Below are positions 8,856 to 16,093 of a stretch of 52,559 nucleotides of DNA, piece after piece (positions within the stretch are counted from its first letter, which is position 1; each line of letters starts with the position of its first letter). Both the position numbers and the translations under genes were made by a program. A model generated the notes under the pieces. It was not told the DNA's origin. It saw nothing but the letters and a program-made list of their open reading frames with translations, and made no database searches. The DNA is from Candidatus Bathyarchaeota archaeon (GTDB lineage: Archaea > Thermoproteota > Bathyarchaeia > Bathyarchaeales > Bathycorpusculaceae): NCBI GenBank assembly GCA_029907545.1, contig JARYLR010000010.1, forward strand, positions 1 to 52,559. The letters are read 5' to 3'.

Positions 8856-9302
8856 GTGTCTTCTAGGGTTCCGATAGCCTACCTGGACATACGGGTTTTT
8901 GCGCATGCAACAGAAGATCATGACAAAGTCTTAACCGCAGTTCGCAACCTTCTGCCTTCGGAGTTTTTGGAAAAGGTCGAGTTTAGAACCGCAAACCTAA
9001 CAGGCTATCACGGAAATCCCATAGTTCTGTACAGTGCGCGCATAAAGGAGAAAGACGCGGTGCAGAAGGTTTTCGAGAAAATCGCCTCCGGCATCAGCAT
9101 TCTGGACAAGGAGCTGTTGGGCAATGAAATAGGGCAGCACATGGACAGCGGCAACCTCTATCTTAGGCTGGACAAGCAGTCTGCCTACTTCAATGAGCTT
9201 AGATTTCAGCAGACCGACCCTATACATCTAAAGATACACTTCAAGAAACATAAGCCCGAGGAAATCGTGGAAATCTGCAGAAAAGCAGGACTTTTGCCAT
9301 GA
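8856..9302 (+). CDS. RNA-binding protein of the archaeal exosome/RNase P cluster (COG1325-like)
   Basis: The 148-residue protein starts at GTG 8856 and has the alpha/beta fold of COG1325, as in 'IAYLDIRVFAHATEDHDKVL' at the N-terminus and 'GNEIGQHMDSGNLYLRLDKQ' in the middle. Members sit next to RNase P and exosome genes across archaea and are thought to bind structured RNA. The stop overlaps the start of the Rpp30 gene by four bases (ATGA), so the two are translationally coupled. Confidence 0.85.
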   Translation: MSSRVPIAYLDIRVFAHATEDHDKVLTAVRNLLPSEFLEKVEFRTANLTGYHGNPIVLYSARIKEKDAVQKVFEKIASGISILDKELLGNEIGQHMDSGNLYLRLDKQSAYFNELRFQQTDPIHLKIHFKKHKPEEIVEICRKAGLLP

Positions 9303-10033
9303 CAGGAATCTATGCTGACCTACATTTACGTCCGAACTTGAAGAATAGCGAGCAAACATCAGCTTTGGTAACGAAGGCTTTACAGCTTGGCTATCGCCTC
9401 GTAGCAGTCACTTTTTCACCTCCCTATGCAAGAGAGGAAATAGAGAAGCTGCGAAGTCTCTGCAAAGAAGCAAAGCTGGATATCACTTCCAGAATTGATC
9501 TCCAACCAAAGACACCGAATGAACTGCTTGCCGCTTTGCGAAGGTTCAGAAGAGAATTCGAAGTCATCGCTGTGCTTTGCTGGTCAAAAAATGTGGCAAG
9601 GCAGGCGGCAAAAGACCGCAGAGTAGACCTCTTAAACTTTCCGTCATTTGACTATCGCCAAAGATTCTTCGACAAGGCTGAGGCAGAGCTTGCAGCCAGC
9701 GGGTTGGCTAGTTTGGAAATTGACATGGAGCCGCTGTTGAAGCTTGAAGGCGAGATGAGAATTAGGCTTCTGTCAACTCTCAGAAGGGAAGCAGCCGTAG
9801 CCAAAGGCTTTCATGTGCCGATAGTTGTTTCAAGCGGTGTCTCCGATGCTTTTCTTATGAGAAAGCCGCGAGAAATGGCTGCTCTCGCAACGCTCTTCGG
9901 CATAGACATGGAGTATGCCCAAAAAGCAGTCTCAAAGATTCCAGTAGCTATCGTGAAGAGAAATAGAGAAAAGCTTGAGGCAAAATTCGTCGCGCCTGGG
10001 ATTCGGGTGATTCGGAGGGGAAAAGATTGCTGA
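9299..10033 (+). CDS. rnp3: RNase P protein component 3 (Rpp30)
   Basis: The 244-residue protein has the PHP-like TIM barrel of Rpp30: 'YADLHLRPN' at the start, 'LVAVTFSPP', 'VDLLNFPSFD' and 'LEIDMEPLL'. In archaea it pairs with Pop5 to activate the RNase P RNA that trims the 5' end of tRNA precursors. Its start lies in the end of the upstream gene and its end overlaps Pop5 by seven bases, so the partner proteins are made together from one message. Confidence 0.92.
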   Translation: MTGIYADLHLRPNLKNSEQTSALVTKALQLGYRLVAVTFSPPYAREEIEKLRSLCKEAKLDITSRIDLQPKTPNELLAALRRFRREFEVIAVLCWSKNVARQAAKDRRVDLLNFPSFDYRQRFFDKAEAELAASGLASLEIDMEPLLKLEGEMRIRLLSTLRREAAVAKGFHVPIVVSSGVSDAFLMRKPREMAALATLFGIDMEYAQKAVSKIPVAIVKRNREKLEAKFVAPGIRVIRRGKDC

Positions 10034-10359
10034 AAAAGGTTAAACGCCGCTACTTAGCCCTATCTATTGACTCACAGGAATCCTTCAGCTCTGAAGAGTT
10101 CATTAATGCGGTTTGGCTTGCGGTGCAGAAGCTTTTCGGCGAATGCGGTGCAAGCCAGACAGGTTTAAGGCTTATAGACTATGATGCTGGCAGCAAGCTT
10201 GCTGTGATCCGCGTTTTTCATGTGGCAGTTGAACAGGTTAGGGCTGCGCTAGCCGCAATAACGGAAATCGGGCGGAAACCGGCAGCGGTTCACGTTATAA
10301 CTGTTTCTGGAACGTTGAAAGCGCTTTACAGCAGAATAAATTCTTCAAGAAAAGGCTAA
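10027..10359 (+). CDS. rnp2: RNase P protein component 2 (Pop5)
   Basis: The 110-residue protein begins at TTG 10027 inside the Rpp30 gene and reads 'LKKVKRRYLALSIDSQE', followed by 'LIDYDAGSKLAVIRVFH', the central strands of the Pop5 RRM-like fold. Pop5 and Rpp30 form a heterotetramer that contacts the catalytic domain of RNase P RNA. It ends the operon that began at eL15. Confidence 0.92.
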   Translation: MLKKVKRRYLALSIDSQESFSSEEFINAVWLAVQKLFGECGASQTGLRLIDYDAGSKLAVIRVFHVAVEQVRAALAAITEIGRKPAAVHVITVSGTLKALYSRINSSRKG

Positions 10360-10529
10360 CTTGAAAAACACCACAAAGCTTATCTAAATAGCTACTTAAT
10401 AAGTAAATAATAGGTGTAATAGAAAGCTTCACTGGATCGGTGTCAAAAAAGACGCGAACTGAAGCCAAGGATACTGATTAAAAAGGGTCTTCCGTCGCTT
10501 CGATCGCGATCTCGCTTGCGTAAGGCACA

Positions 10530-10868
10530 ATGACAAATTTACATCACGCATCTACAAGAGAGGCGATGTTAATGTCCAGCGTTGCGAAAACATGCTTTCT
10601 GCTCTGGCTTGAGGTATTTGCAATTTCAGCCCTAATCTTCTTTCCAACACTGTACATGGCAGTGACAAATGTCAACGGCGTATTTATATGGCTATACATT
10701 ATTGCGACCGCTGCAACGCTTGTCGCAGCGATCTACCTTACAGCTAAATCTTCAGAAGGTAACAGAGAGGCTGTTCCCACTTTAACAACGTTTAAGATGA
10801 GCGAGTTGGAGCTTGCAGTCGCAAGCTACATTGAAACTGTGAGAAAACAGCAAAATAGAAACATCTAA
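10530..10868 (+). CDS. Two-segment membrane protein of unknown function
   Basis: The 112-residue protein has membrane segments at about 21-43 and 50-72 and a soluble C-terminal part with a predicted helix 'MSELELAVASYIETVRKQ'. No known domain is recognised. The gap of 170 bases after Pop5 contains A+T-rich promoter-like sequence, and a 13-codon frame (GTG at about 10440) too short to judge. Methionines at 1, 13 and 15 all could be the start. Confidence 0.5.
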   Translation: MTNLHHASTREAMLMSSVAKTCFLLWLEVFAISALIFFPTLYMAVTNVNGVFIWLYIIATAATLVAAIYLTAKSSEGNREAVPTLTTFKMSELELAVASYIETVRKQQNRNI

Positions 10869-10873
10869 ACTCT

Positions 10874-11056
10874 TCATTTCTTGTTTGCTATGAATGCTTT
10901 TACGCTTTCAGAGTCTGCCAAAATACAGTTTTTTCGTAGGTGTTTGAGTCGTTTGGCTGTTGCTTCGATTGTTGTGTCCTCGTAGGTGTTCCTTTTTATC
11001 CAGAGTATAGTGCCAACGGTTGTGGTGGGGAAGGTGTTAAAATACAACTTCCTGAT
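10874..11056 (-). pseudogene. Remnant of tyrosine recombinase (integrase) N-terminal domain
   Basis: A 60-codon minus-strand frame ending in TGA has no start codon and is preceded by an in-frame TAG at 11057-11059. Its translation, 'WIKRNTYEDTTIEATAKRL' followed by 'KHLRKNCILADSESVKAFI', matches the SAM-like core-binding domain found at the N-terminus of archaeal tyrosine recombinases (pattern: one helix, then S/T-I-x-x-x-x-K-x-L, then L-x-x-P/S-E-x-V-K-x-x-I-A). The catalytic domain with its R..HxxR..Y residues is absent. It is read as the leftover of a former integrated element. No matching attachment repeat was found by eye. Confidence 0.5.
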
Positions 11057-11152
11057 CTATTCTCGTAGGGGGATGATGTAGCCGTCCCAGACTGATATGG
11101 GAAAGATGAGGAACTCATGACGGACAGACCCCTTTTCACGCAAATCCTTTAA

Positions 11153-11842
11153 CTAAAGACGAAAAAGCGCTGCCCTCTGCTTCTTTCTCCAGCGCCCAAA
11201 AGTCAAACCCAGCACAACTCCAGCTACAAAACCCCCTATGTGCGCCCAGTAAGCAATCCCGCCTGAAACATCAAAGTACACGGAAAGCCACTGCATGACA
11301 AACCAGAAACCCAGAAAGAAAAGCGCCGGAACAGGAAGTATGACAAAAGAAACCAACGTCAAAATCCGCGCCTTCGGGTAAAGCACAAGATAAGCGCCCA
11401 ATACGCCGGATATTGCGCCAGAAGCGCCAACCACGCCGTCCAAGAGGCTTCCACTGTTAGGCAAGCCGAAAACAATGCTGAAGATGTGTGCGAATGCGGC
11501 TGCCAGCCCGCAAACAAGATAGAACAGCAGATAGCTGAAGTGTCCCATTGCGTCTTCAATATTGTCTCCGAAGATAAAGAGAAAAAGCATGTTGCTGAAG
11601 AGGTGAAACCAGTTTGCATGCATAAACATCGAGGTAAACAAAGTATAGTAGTTTGCGCCTTCAGTAATTTCGTAAGGAAACATAATAAACCGCTGCTCAA
11701 TGACGGCTGCAAATCTGCTGTCAAGAAAAATGTTTTCAGCCGAAAACCAGTAAACTGCAAAAATCAAAACGTTCGCAATCAGCAGCAAGCGATTCACGTG
11801 AGGCGTCGTGAAAGAACGATTCAAATCCCTGATGGGAAACAA
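11153..11842 (-). CDS. Rhomboid-family intramembrane serine protease
   Basis: The 229-residue protein has six predicted membrane segments. The catalytic serine lies in GASG at residues 139-142 (S141) and the partner histidine in AHIGG (H201). The family's H/N pair in the second segment is present as 'MHANWFHLFSNMLFLFIFG' (residues 74-92). It cleaves type I membrane proteins within the bilayer. Length and layout are those of a compact prokaryotic rhomboid without extra domains. Starts at ATG 11842. Confidence 0.93.
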   Translation of the reverse strand: MFPIRDLNRSFTTPHVNRLLLIANVLIFAVYWFSAENIFLDSRFAAVIEQRFIMFPYEITEGANYYTLFTSMFMHANWFHLFSNMLFLFIFGDNIEDAMGHFSYLLFYLVCGLAAAFAHIFSIVFGLPNSGSLLDGVVGASGAISGVLGAYLVLYPKARILTLVSFVILPVPALFFLGFWFVMQWLSVYFDVSGGIAYWAHIGGFVAGVVLGLTFGRWRKKQRAALFRL

Positions 11843-11947
11843 TAGGCTCAGCTCTTGATAACTTGATACACCTTATGCTATATAACCACAAACCCTGTTA
11901 AACCTCAAGAGCTAAAAAGAAAACCAATCTGTTTTTGCAGGCTTCTT

Positions 11948-12313
11948 CTAGTGAAGCAAGCACTCAACCATCTTGCTGCACGTCAAGCACTCATCTGGAA
12001 TCGGCATATTCTTCGGGCGCCTGTTCAAGTAGCCGACAAAATGGCTACATCCAGCCTCTTCCCTAGGCTTCTCAAGTCTCCTCGCCGCGCCAACCACGAT
12101 CCTCGGCTCCTCTCTTGCTCGCGCATCAGCCTTGTTAACTCTCGTTATGCATCTTGGGCAAGCATAGTACTGCTGCACGTTCCCGTTTGACGAGACAGTA
12201 GCCAAAAGAGGACTCACAAAACTTTTCCCACATCCATCGCACTTAAATTCCGCACCGCTTTCCTCACGGCGTTGGTCTCCTAGGTAGGATCTCGTTTGCT
12301 CACTTCTCTGCAT
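11948..12313 (-). CDS. Zinc-binding protein with several Cys pairs
   Basis: The 121-residue protein has CDGC at 25-28 and CPRC at 52-55, which together look like one zinc ribbon, and a C-terminal cluster C89, H91, C109, C112, C118 that may hold a second metal. The final part, 'CSHFVGYLNRRPKNMPIPDE' then C-L-T-C, resembles a motif seen at the end of several archaeal zinc proteins of unknown role. Basic segments between the clusters would suit nucleic-acid binding. Function not assigned. Confidence 0.65.
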   Translation of the reverse strand: MQRSEQTRSYLGDQRREESGAEFKCDGCGKSFVSPLLATVSSNGNVQQYYACPRCITRVNKADARAREEPRIVVGAARRLEKPREEAGCSHFVGYLNRRPKNMPIPDECLTCSKMVECLLH

Positions 12314-12413
12314 ACGTGCACTTCCAATAAGAATACGAAATATTGATATTTAATAAACCTTTTTGAACACCCGTTCAACAACCAAACACATCACACCCCA
12401 AAAAAACAAAAAA

Positions 12414-12487
12414 TGGGCCCGCCCGGATTTGAACCGGGGACCTTCGCCGCGTGAGGGCGACGTCCTAGCCAACTAGACTACGGGCCC
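12414..12487 (-). tRNA. tRNA-Val (CAC)
   Basis: Read on the minus strand, the acceptor stem GGGCCCG pairs with CGGGCCC and the discriminator is A. The anticodon arm has stem TCGCC/GGCGA and loop CTCACGC, giving anticodon CAC (Val, codon GUG). The T arm is CCCGG-TTCAAAT-CCGGG. There is no intron, and CCA is not encoded. Length 74. Confidence 0.96.
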
Positions 12488-12625
12488 CTCTGAGCTCTTA
12501 TGCTAGGATGTATTACCCTAGTTCTCATAATCTTTGCTGTAGACTTGTGAATATGTATTCTGTTTTCATAAAGCCTTTTTCCAGTGTTAGCCACCAAGAA
12601 ATAATGGTGTGTAGCTCTGAGTACA

Positions 12626-12742
12626 GTGAAAGATGACAAAAACCGCGGGAAAAAGACAGAAATCGACAGGATCTCGATGCTGCTGTGCTTTTTGATTTCA
12701 GCTTTTGTAGGCTATGGCATATGGCATTTTCTTCTCTTCTAA
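12626..12742 (+). CDS. Possible 38-residue membrane peptide
   Basis: A short frame starting at GTG 12626 encodes 15 charged residues (KDDKNRGKKTEID) followed by one hydrophobic helix ('MLLCFLISAFVGYGIWHFLL') and a stop. Charge pattern and a single membrane segment fit a real small membrane protein, but there is no clear ribosome binding site and no homologue is known to me. It ends five bases before the convergent gene at 12747. Confidence 0.35.
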   Translation: MKDDKNRGKKTEIDRISMLLCFLISAFVGYGIWHFLLF

Positions 12743-12746
12743 GCAT

Positions 12747-12905
12747 CTAGCAGTCTTTCACTGCTACGCTTTTCGCTTCTCTGACCCAAGGCATCCCCTT
12801 CTCCTCGTTAAGCCACTCAAGAATCTCCCGTTCTATGGCTCGGTCATCTTGCCCTATGCTTTCATCAACAAGCTCAACGGTTATCAACGCTCTCTTTCTC
12901 TTCAT
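12747..12905 (-). CDS. Small conserved protein, 52 residues, paralogue of the gene at 2428-2595
   Basis: The protein starts at ATG 12903-12905 with GAGG nine bases upstream. It reads 'MKRKRALITVELVDES', then 'AIEREILEWLNEEKGMPWV', then 'AKSVAV'. The order strand, acidic turn, helix with I-E-x-E-I-L, P-W, strand is the same as in the 2428-2595 protein. This suggests a small alpha/beta fold. It is too short for enzymatic motifs and the function is unknown. The open frame on the other strand is a shadow. Confidence 0.65.
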   Translation of the reverse strand: MKRKRALITVELVDESIGQDDRAIEREILEWLNEEKGMPWVREAKSVAVKDC

Positions 12906-13055
12906 TTCATCAAACCTCTAAGCCTTATCTGAACAGAGTTGGGCTTTTAAACCATGCTTCCTTTCCCGATTTATTGAATGCTAGGATTCTGACTCCAATT
13001 CGACTCGCGAAGCTAGAATAAACCTTTTCTTCCAAACCAAATTCAAAACTATCAC

Positions 13056-13128
13056 GGGTGCAGGTTAAGGAATTTGTCTCTCCTTTCTCCCTTCAATCCT
13101 AACATCGAAAAACGGAAACTTGCACCCC
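13056..13128 (+). ncRNA. Possible small structured RNA closed by an 11-bp stem
   Basis: GGGTGCAGGTT (13056-13066) pairs with AACTTGCACCC (13117-13127), one G-U pair, enclosing about 50 bases that have little internal pairing. It is followed at once by C and five Ts (13129-13133), as at the end of an archaeal RNA. No open frame covers it. The gap between 12906 and 13191 otherwise holds only the upstream region of tRNA-Phe. It could be an RNA gene or simply a transcription terminator. Confidence 0.3.
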
Positions 13129-13191
13129 TTTTTCTGCTCTAATTCAGAAAACTTTTAAGCATACCCACTCTCTCTTTTGGTAGCCACTATT

Positions 13192-13295
13192 GCCGAGGTA
13201 GCTCAGCCTGGGAGAGCGCTCGACCCAGTTACTTGTCGTGGCTGAGGGCGAAGCTGAAGACCGAGTTGTCGCCGGTTCAAACCCGGCCCTCGGCA
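13192..13295 (+). tRNA. tRNA-Phe (GAA) with a 30-base intron at position 30/31
   Basis: Acceptor stem GCCGAGG/CCTCGGC, discriminator A, T arm GCCGG-TTCAAAC-CCGGC, 3' half of the anticodon stem CCGAG, loop CTGAAGA with anticodon GAA. The 5' half of the anticodon stem is broken after CTCG (13219-13222). Removing 13223-13252 joins CTCG to GCTGAAGA and restores a perfect CTCGG/CCGAG stem; no other cut does. The mature RNA has 74 bases. CCA is not encoded. A TATA-like element (ACTTTTAAGC) lies about 40 bases upstream. Confidence 0.93.
13223..13252 (+). other. Intron of tRNA-Phe
   Basis: Thirty bases interrupt the 5' strand of the anticodon stem. Inside, CAGTTAC pairs with GTGGCTG (two G-U pairs) around a five-base loop, giving the intron-side helix expected of a bulge-helix-bulge substrate. 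Introns at this site are non-canonical in archaea, where 37/38 is standard. Confidence 0.85.
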
Positions 13296-13446
13296 CTGCA
13301 GACAAACCCGCGACACAGCAGACTGCTTACTGGCATGGGAACTTGTTGGGTCTGAAACTTAAACTTGATGTCCCTCTAATAGTTAGCTCCACAGACTCTA
13401 ATATCTTATGTCTTGCTGGTAATTTCAGATATTATCTGTAGCAAAG

Positions 13447-14007
13447 GTGCCCGCTTTTTTGTTGGAAGAACGATTTCGCAAGAGCAACAAATCGAGAGGC
13501 AAACTTGCCACTGCGAAACGTTTACTCAAGCCTACACTCCAAGTACTTTCGATTGGAACGGCTGTAACTCTGTTGCTCATATTTCTAGCTCTCAGCGAAG
13601 GACTTGGATATCAAATCTCCGCTACTCTGTCTTCAACCAGTCTTATAGTCAAAAATCATCCATGCGAAGGCGTCATCTGCACAGGATACTATAACATCTC
13701 CTTTGCCAGCATACTTTGTCCAATAAGCTACATTACTCAAAGCGGCCAAAAGTCGGAAACTTTTAGCGTGGTCTACAAGCCGCCTCTCAACAATCCCCAC
13801 ATTCCCACACTCGCAGAAGTGAGAGAAAAACTAGGGGCCTCCATAGCGGTAGCTGAGATCTGGAAAAATATGCTATATCTTTTCGTCATCGGCTGCATAT
13901 TCGGTTTTTTGGCGATGAAAATAGCATGGATGATTAATGCAAAACTACAGAGAAAGTGTAGTGAAGAAGAGTTAATGTTGAGAGGTAAAGACGGGTGGAC
14001 TAAATAG
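13447..14007 (+). CDS. Membrane protein of unknown function
   Basis: The 186-residue protein starts at GTG 13447. It has a basic N-terminus, a membrane segment at about 32-52, an extracytoplasmic part of about 85 residues with four Cys (CEGVIC and two others) that could form disulfides, and a second membrane segment at about 140-162 followed by a basic tail. No family recognised. The true start could be later in the frame. Confidence 0.5.
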   Translation: MPAFLLEERFRKSNKSRGKLATAKRLLKPTLQVLSIGTAVTLLLIFLALSEGLGYQISATLSSTSLIVKNHPCEGVICTGYYNISFASILCPISYITQSGQKSETFSVVYKPPLNNPHIPTLAEVREKLGASIAVAEIWKNMLYLFVIGCIFGFLAMKIAWMINAKLQRKCSEEELMLRGKDGWTK

Positions 14008-14014
14008 AGGCATG

Positions 14015-15223
14015 TTAGGCTATGAAAAAAACAAGGATTCCCGCTGCCAAAGAAATGATCGTTGATGGTATGAGATACTTGTATAATCTGCCTAGTGAAC
14101 ATTTGAAGTATTCCGCTGTCAGCACAAGGCAAAGGTGAGTTGGGGCTACAATATAGCCAAAATAGCCGCTTATGTACAGTAGCGAGACACTTGTTGGTGT
14201 GTAGCTAAACAATCCCGCCAGCATGGCGATGCTTATGGCGGCTCCTCCGGAAACGGAGCCTGTTATGGCGCTTAGAAAGGCAGGAATCGCTATGAGTAGG
14301 AGCAAACTATCTACATTCCCGTTGCTGATAAGAGTGCTGAAAAGTTGCGAGATCCCCATGGTCTCGGTTGTTGTTTTTAGTAGGAATGCGCCGAAGGCAG
14401 CCAAGGTGACTCCCCAGATTGTCCAGTTGCGCAGAGGCTTCACTATCGTTGCGGGCTTGGGTCTTGCAAGCATAAGGAGAACGGCTGTGCCTATAAAGGA
14501 AGCGATAGACACGTCGATGTTCAAAATGACAACTGCTACAATCGTGGCTAGGATCGGTGAAAACGTGATGGCAAGCTGCCTAGTTTCCGACAAGTGGTCC
14601 GTTTTGTCTGGTGTTTTCTGCGGTGCGGTTGGCGTCTTTCTCAGTCCAATCAGGTAGCCTACTATGACCATCACCGCGACAACTGGGATTTGACGTATGA
14701 TGAGTGACGTTACACTCAGTCCCGTCAGCCCAGCTATCACTATAAGCACAGTGTTTATGGGGTAAACTGGAAATATCGTGTGTCTAAACCACAGGTTGAC
14801 ATACGTTTTTTTATCTTCCTTAAGACCAAGTTTCTCTGCTTCTGTTTCCACAAGTGGCGCAGACATAAGGGCGCCTCCCCCAACAGGCAGAAGCCCGATA
14901 ACCGCTGGAATGGCGCTAACTATCAGCTTGGAGTTTTTGACAATGCTGCTTAAGCTTCGACTTAAAGCATCAATCGTCCCTGTCTCCTTGTAAAGCATGC
15001 TGAGCAGCATGATGCCGAAGCTTGCGAGAACTATTGACTGCGTCTGCGCGTTGGCCACTGTTGTTTGGAGAACTTCCCAGACTTGCTGTGGATCAAAGAC
15101 TAGAAAAGCCAGAAGCAAGGCAGTCACGTTAAGCGTAACGCCAAGGTTAACACGCTTGTAAATCAGCACTGCGAGAACACAGAAAGAAACAACAAGCGCC
15201 GCCAGTGGTTCAATCAAAGCCAA
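14015..15223 (-). CDS. DUF401 family integral membrane protein
   Basis: The 402-residue protein has ten or more membrane segments. Segments such as 'LLPVGGGALMSAPLVETEAEKLGL', read here as LLPVGGGALMSAPLVE then TEAEKLGL, and 'GGAAISIAMLAGLFSYTPTS' are typical of the DUF401 family, which resembles permeases of the arsenite/ion-transporter type with two inverted halves. The substrate is not known; the polar 'GSVSGGAA' and 'PVGGGAL' loops would be the substrate sites of the two halves. It is convergent with the gene at 13447, eight bases apart. Confidence 0.8.
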   Translation of the reverse strand: MALIEPLAALVVSFCVLAVLIYKRVNLGVTLNVTALLLAFLVFDPQQVWEVLQTTVANAQTQSIVLASFGIMLLSMLYKETGTIDALSRSLSSIVKNSKLIVSAIPAVIGLLPVGGGALMSAPLVETEAEKLGLKEDKKTYVNLWFRHTIFPVYPINTVLIVIAGLTGLSVTSLIIRQIPVVAVMVIVGYLIGLRKTPTAPQKTPDKTDHLSETRQLAITFSPILATIVAVVILNIDVSIASFIGTAVLLMLARPKPATIVKPLRNWTIWGVTLAAFGAFLLKTTTETMGISQLFSTLISNGNVDSLLLLIAIPAFLSAITGSVSGGAAISIAMLAGLFSYTPTSVSLLYISGYFGYIVAPTHLCLVLTAEYFKCSLGRLYKYLIPSTIISLAAGILVFFIA

Positions 15224-15361
15224 ATCAAGGTTTTCTCCGCATCATGGATAGGGAACTGAAGACTTGACTTTATTCATAACTATTTCTCTGCCAGATAATG
15301 CTTTGAAATGGAGTTGCAGAAAAGAAAATAAATATCACAATGGTGTTTACTGATGTCCCGT

Positions 15362-15436
15362 GCGGTCGTAGTCTAGCCTGGTCTAGGACATCAGCCTGCC
15401 ACGCTGACGACCCGGGTTCAAATCTCGGCGACCGCA
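15362..15436 (+). tRNA. tRNA-Gly (GCC)
   Basis: Acceptor stem GCGGTCG/CGACCGC, discriminator A, anticodon stem TCAGC/GCTGA with loop CTGCCAC, giving anticodon GCC (Gly). The T arm is CCGGG-TTCAAAT-CTCGG with one G-U pair. CCA is encoded in the DNA at 15437-15439. No intron. An A+T-rich element (AAATAAATATC) lies about 35 bases upstream. Confidence 0.96.
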
Positions 15437-15511
15437 CCAATCTCTTTGTTCCAAGAAAAACCCTGCTTTAGCATGTTTCTTGTACTGGTTTTTGCAGAAT
15501 CGCTAGAAAAA

Positions 15512-15898
15512 CTAGTCGCTACGCTTATGAAGTAGTTTCGCAACTCTGGCTTCTGCAACGTGTTGCTTTAGCCATAGCATCGGCAAAAAGAGGATTGTAT
15601 AGAAAATTGTGTCCAAAAGAAAGCCAAAAAAGCAAAAAGAATATCTCGAAAAGCTTCCTACGATCGGTCCGCATCCTATCATTTTTATCCCTTGAGAGTA
15701 AGTGAGCCACGAGACTGGATAACCATAGTTTGTCACATTTTCACAGAATTCAAACACTGCATAAACGCAAGGCGTCATAACGGGTAGTTTTCGTTTCTGA
15801 AAAACCGATACAAAGATTCCAGATAGCAAGGTGAAGACTATTCCCATTAGAAGCGAAAAAGCAAAAAGAGCTAAAAATTTGCGTTTTCTGGATAACAT
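15512..15898 (-). CDS. Membrane protein of unknown function
   Basis: A 128-residue protein with a basic N-terminus, a membrane segment at about 8-32, a polar middle with four Cys that would face outside, and a second segment at about 88-108. It ends in a basic tail. No domain recognised. It is framed by tRNA-Gly and an M55 peptidase, with no sign of an operon. The 195 bases upstream hold no other supported gene. Confidence 0.5.
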   Translation of the reverse strand: MLSRKRKFLALFAFSLLMGIVFTLLSGIFVSVFQKRKLPVMTPCVYAVFEFCENVTNYGYPVSWLTYSQGIKMIGCGPIVGSFSRYSFCFFGFLLDTIFYTILFLPMLWLKQHVAEARVAKLLHKRSD

Positions 15899-16093
15899 TT
15901 CTCTACCTCCATAAAAAGTATGGTGTCTATGCTCACTTAATTCTAGGCAATCGAACGGCGCGTTCTAAAATCCGTACAGATGGACAGCAATAATGACCTG
16001 CTGATCTAGCCGGTTAAAGGCAAGCACGCATCTATGACCGTCTTTCCTTGCAGCTGTCTATGCCTTACCTGATTTTCCGCTAGAAAGAGATGT

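Noticed and set aside
10440-10485. 13-codon frame (GTG start) before the membrane protein at 10530
   Set aside because: Too short to tell from chance and without any regulatory sequence signs.
12714-12932. 72-residue plus-strand frame
   Set aside because: It lies opposite the small conserved gene at 12747-12905, whose ribosome binding site and paralogue make that strand the real one.
16000-16093. Minus-strand open stretch encoding KDGHRCVLAFNRL and onward
   Set aside because: Only about 26 codons between stops, no start codon and no recognisable family.
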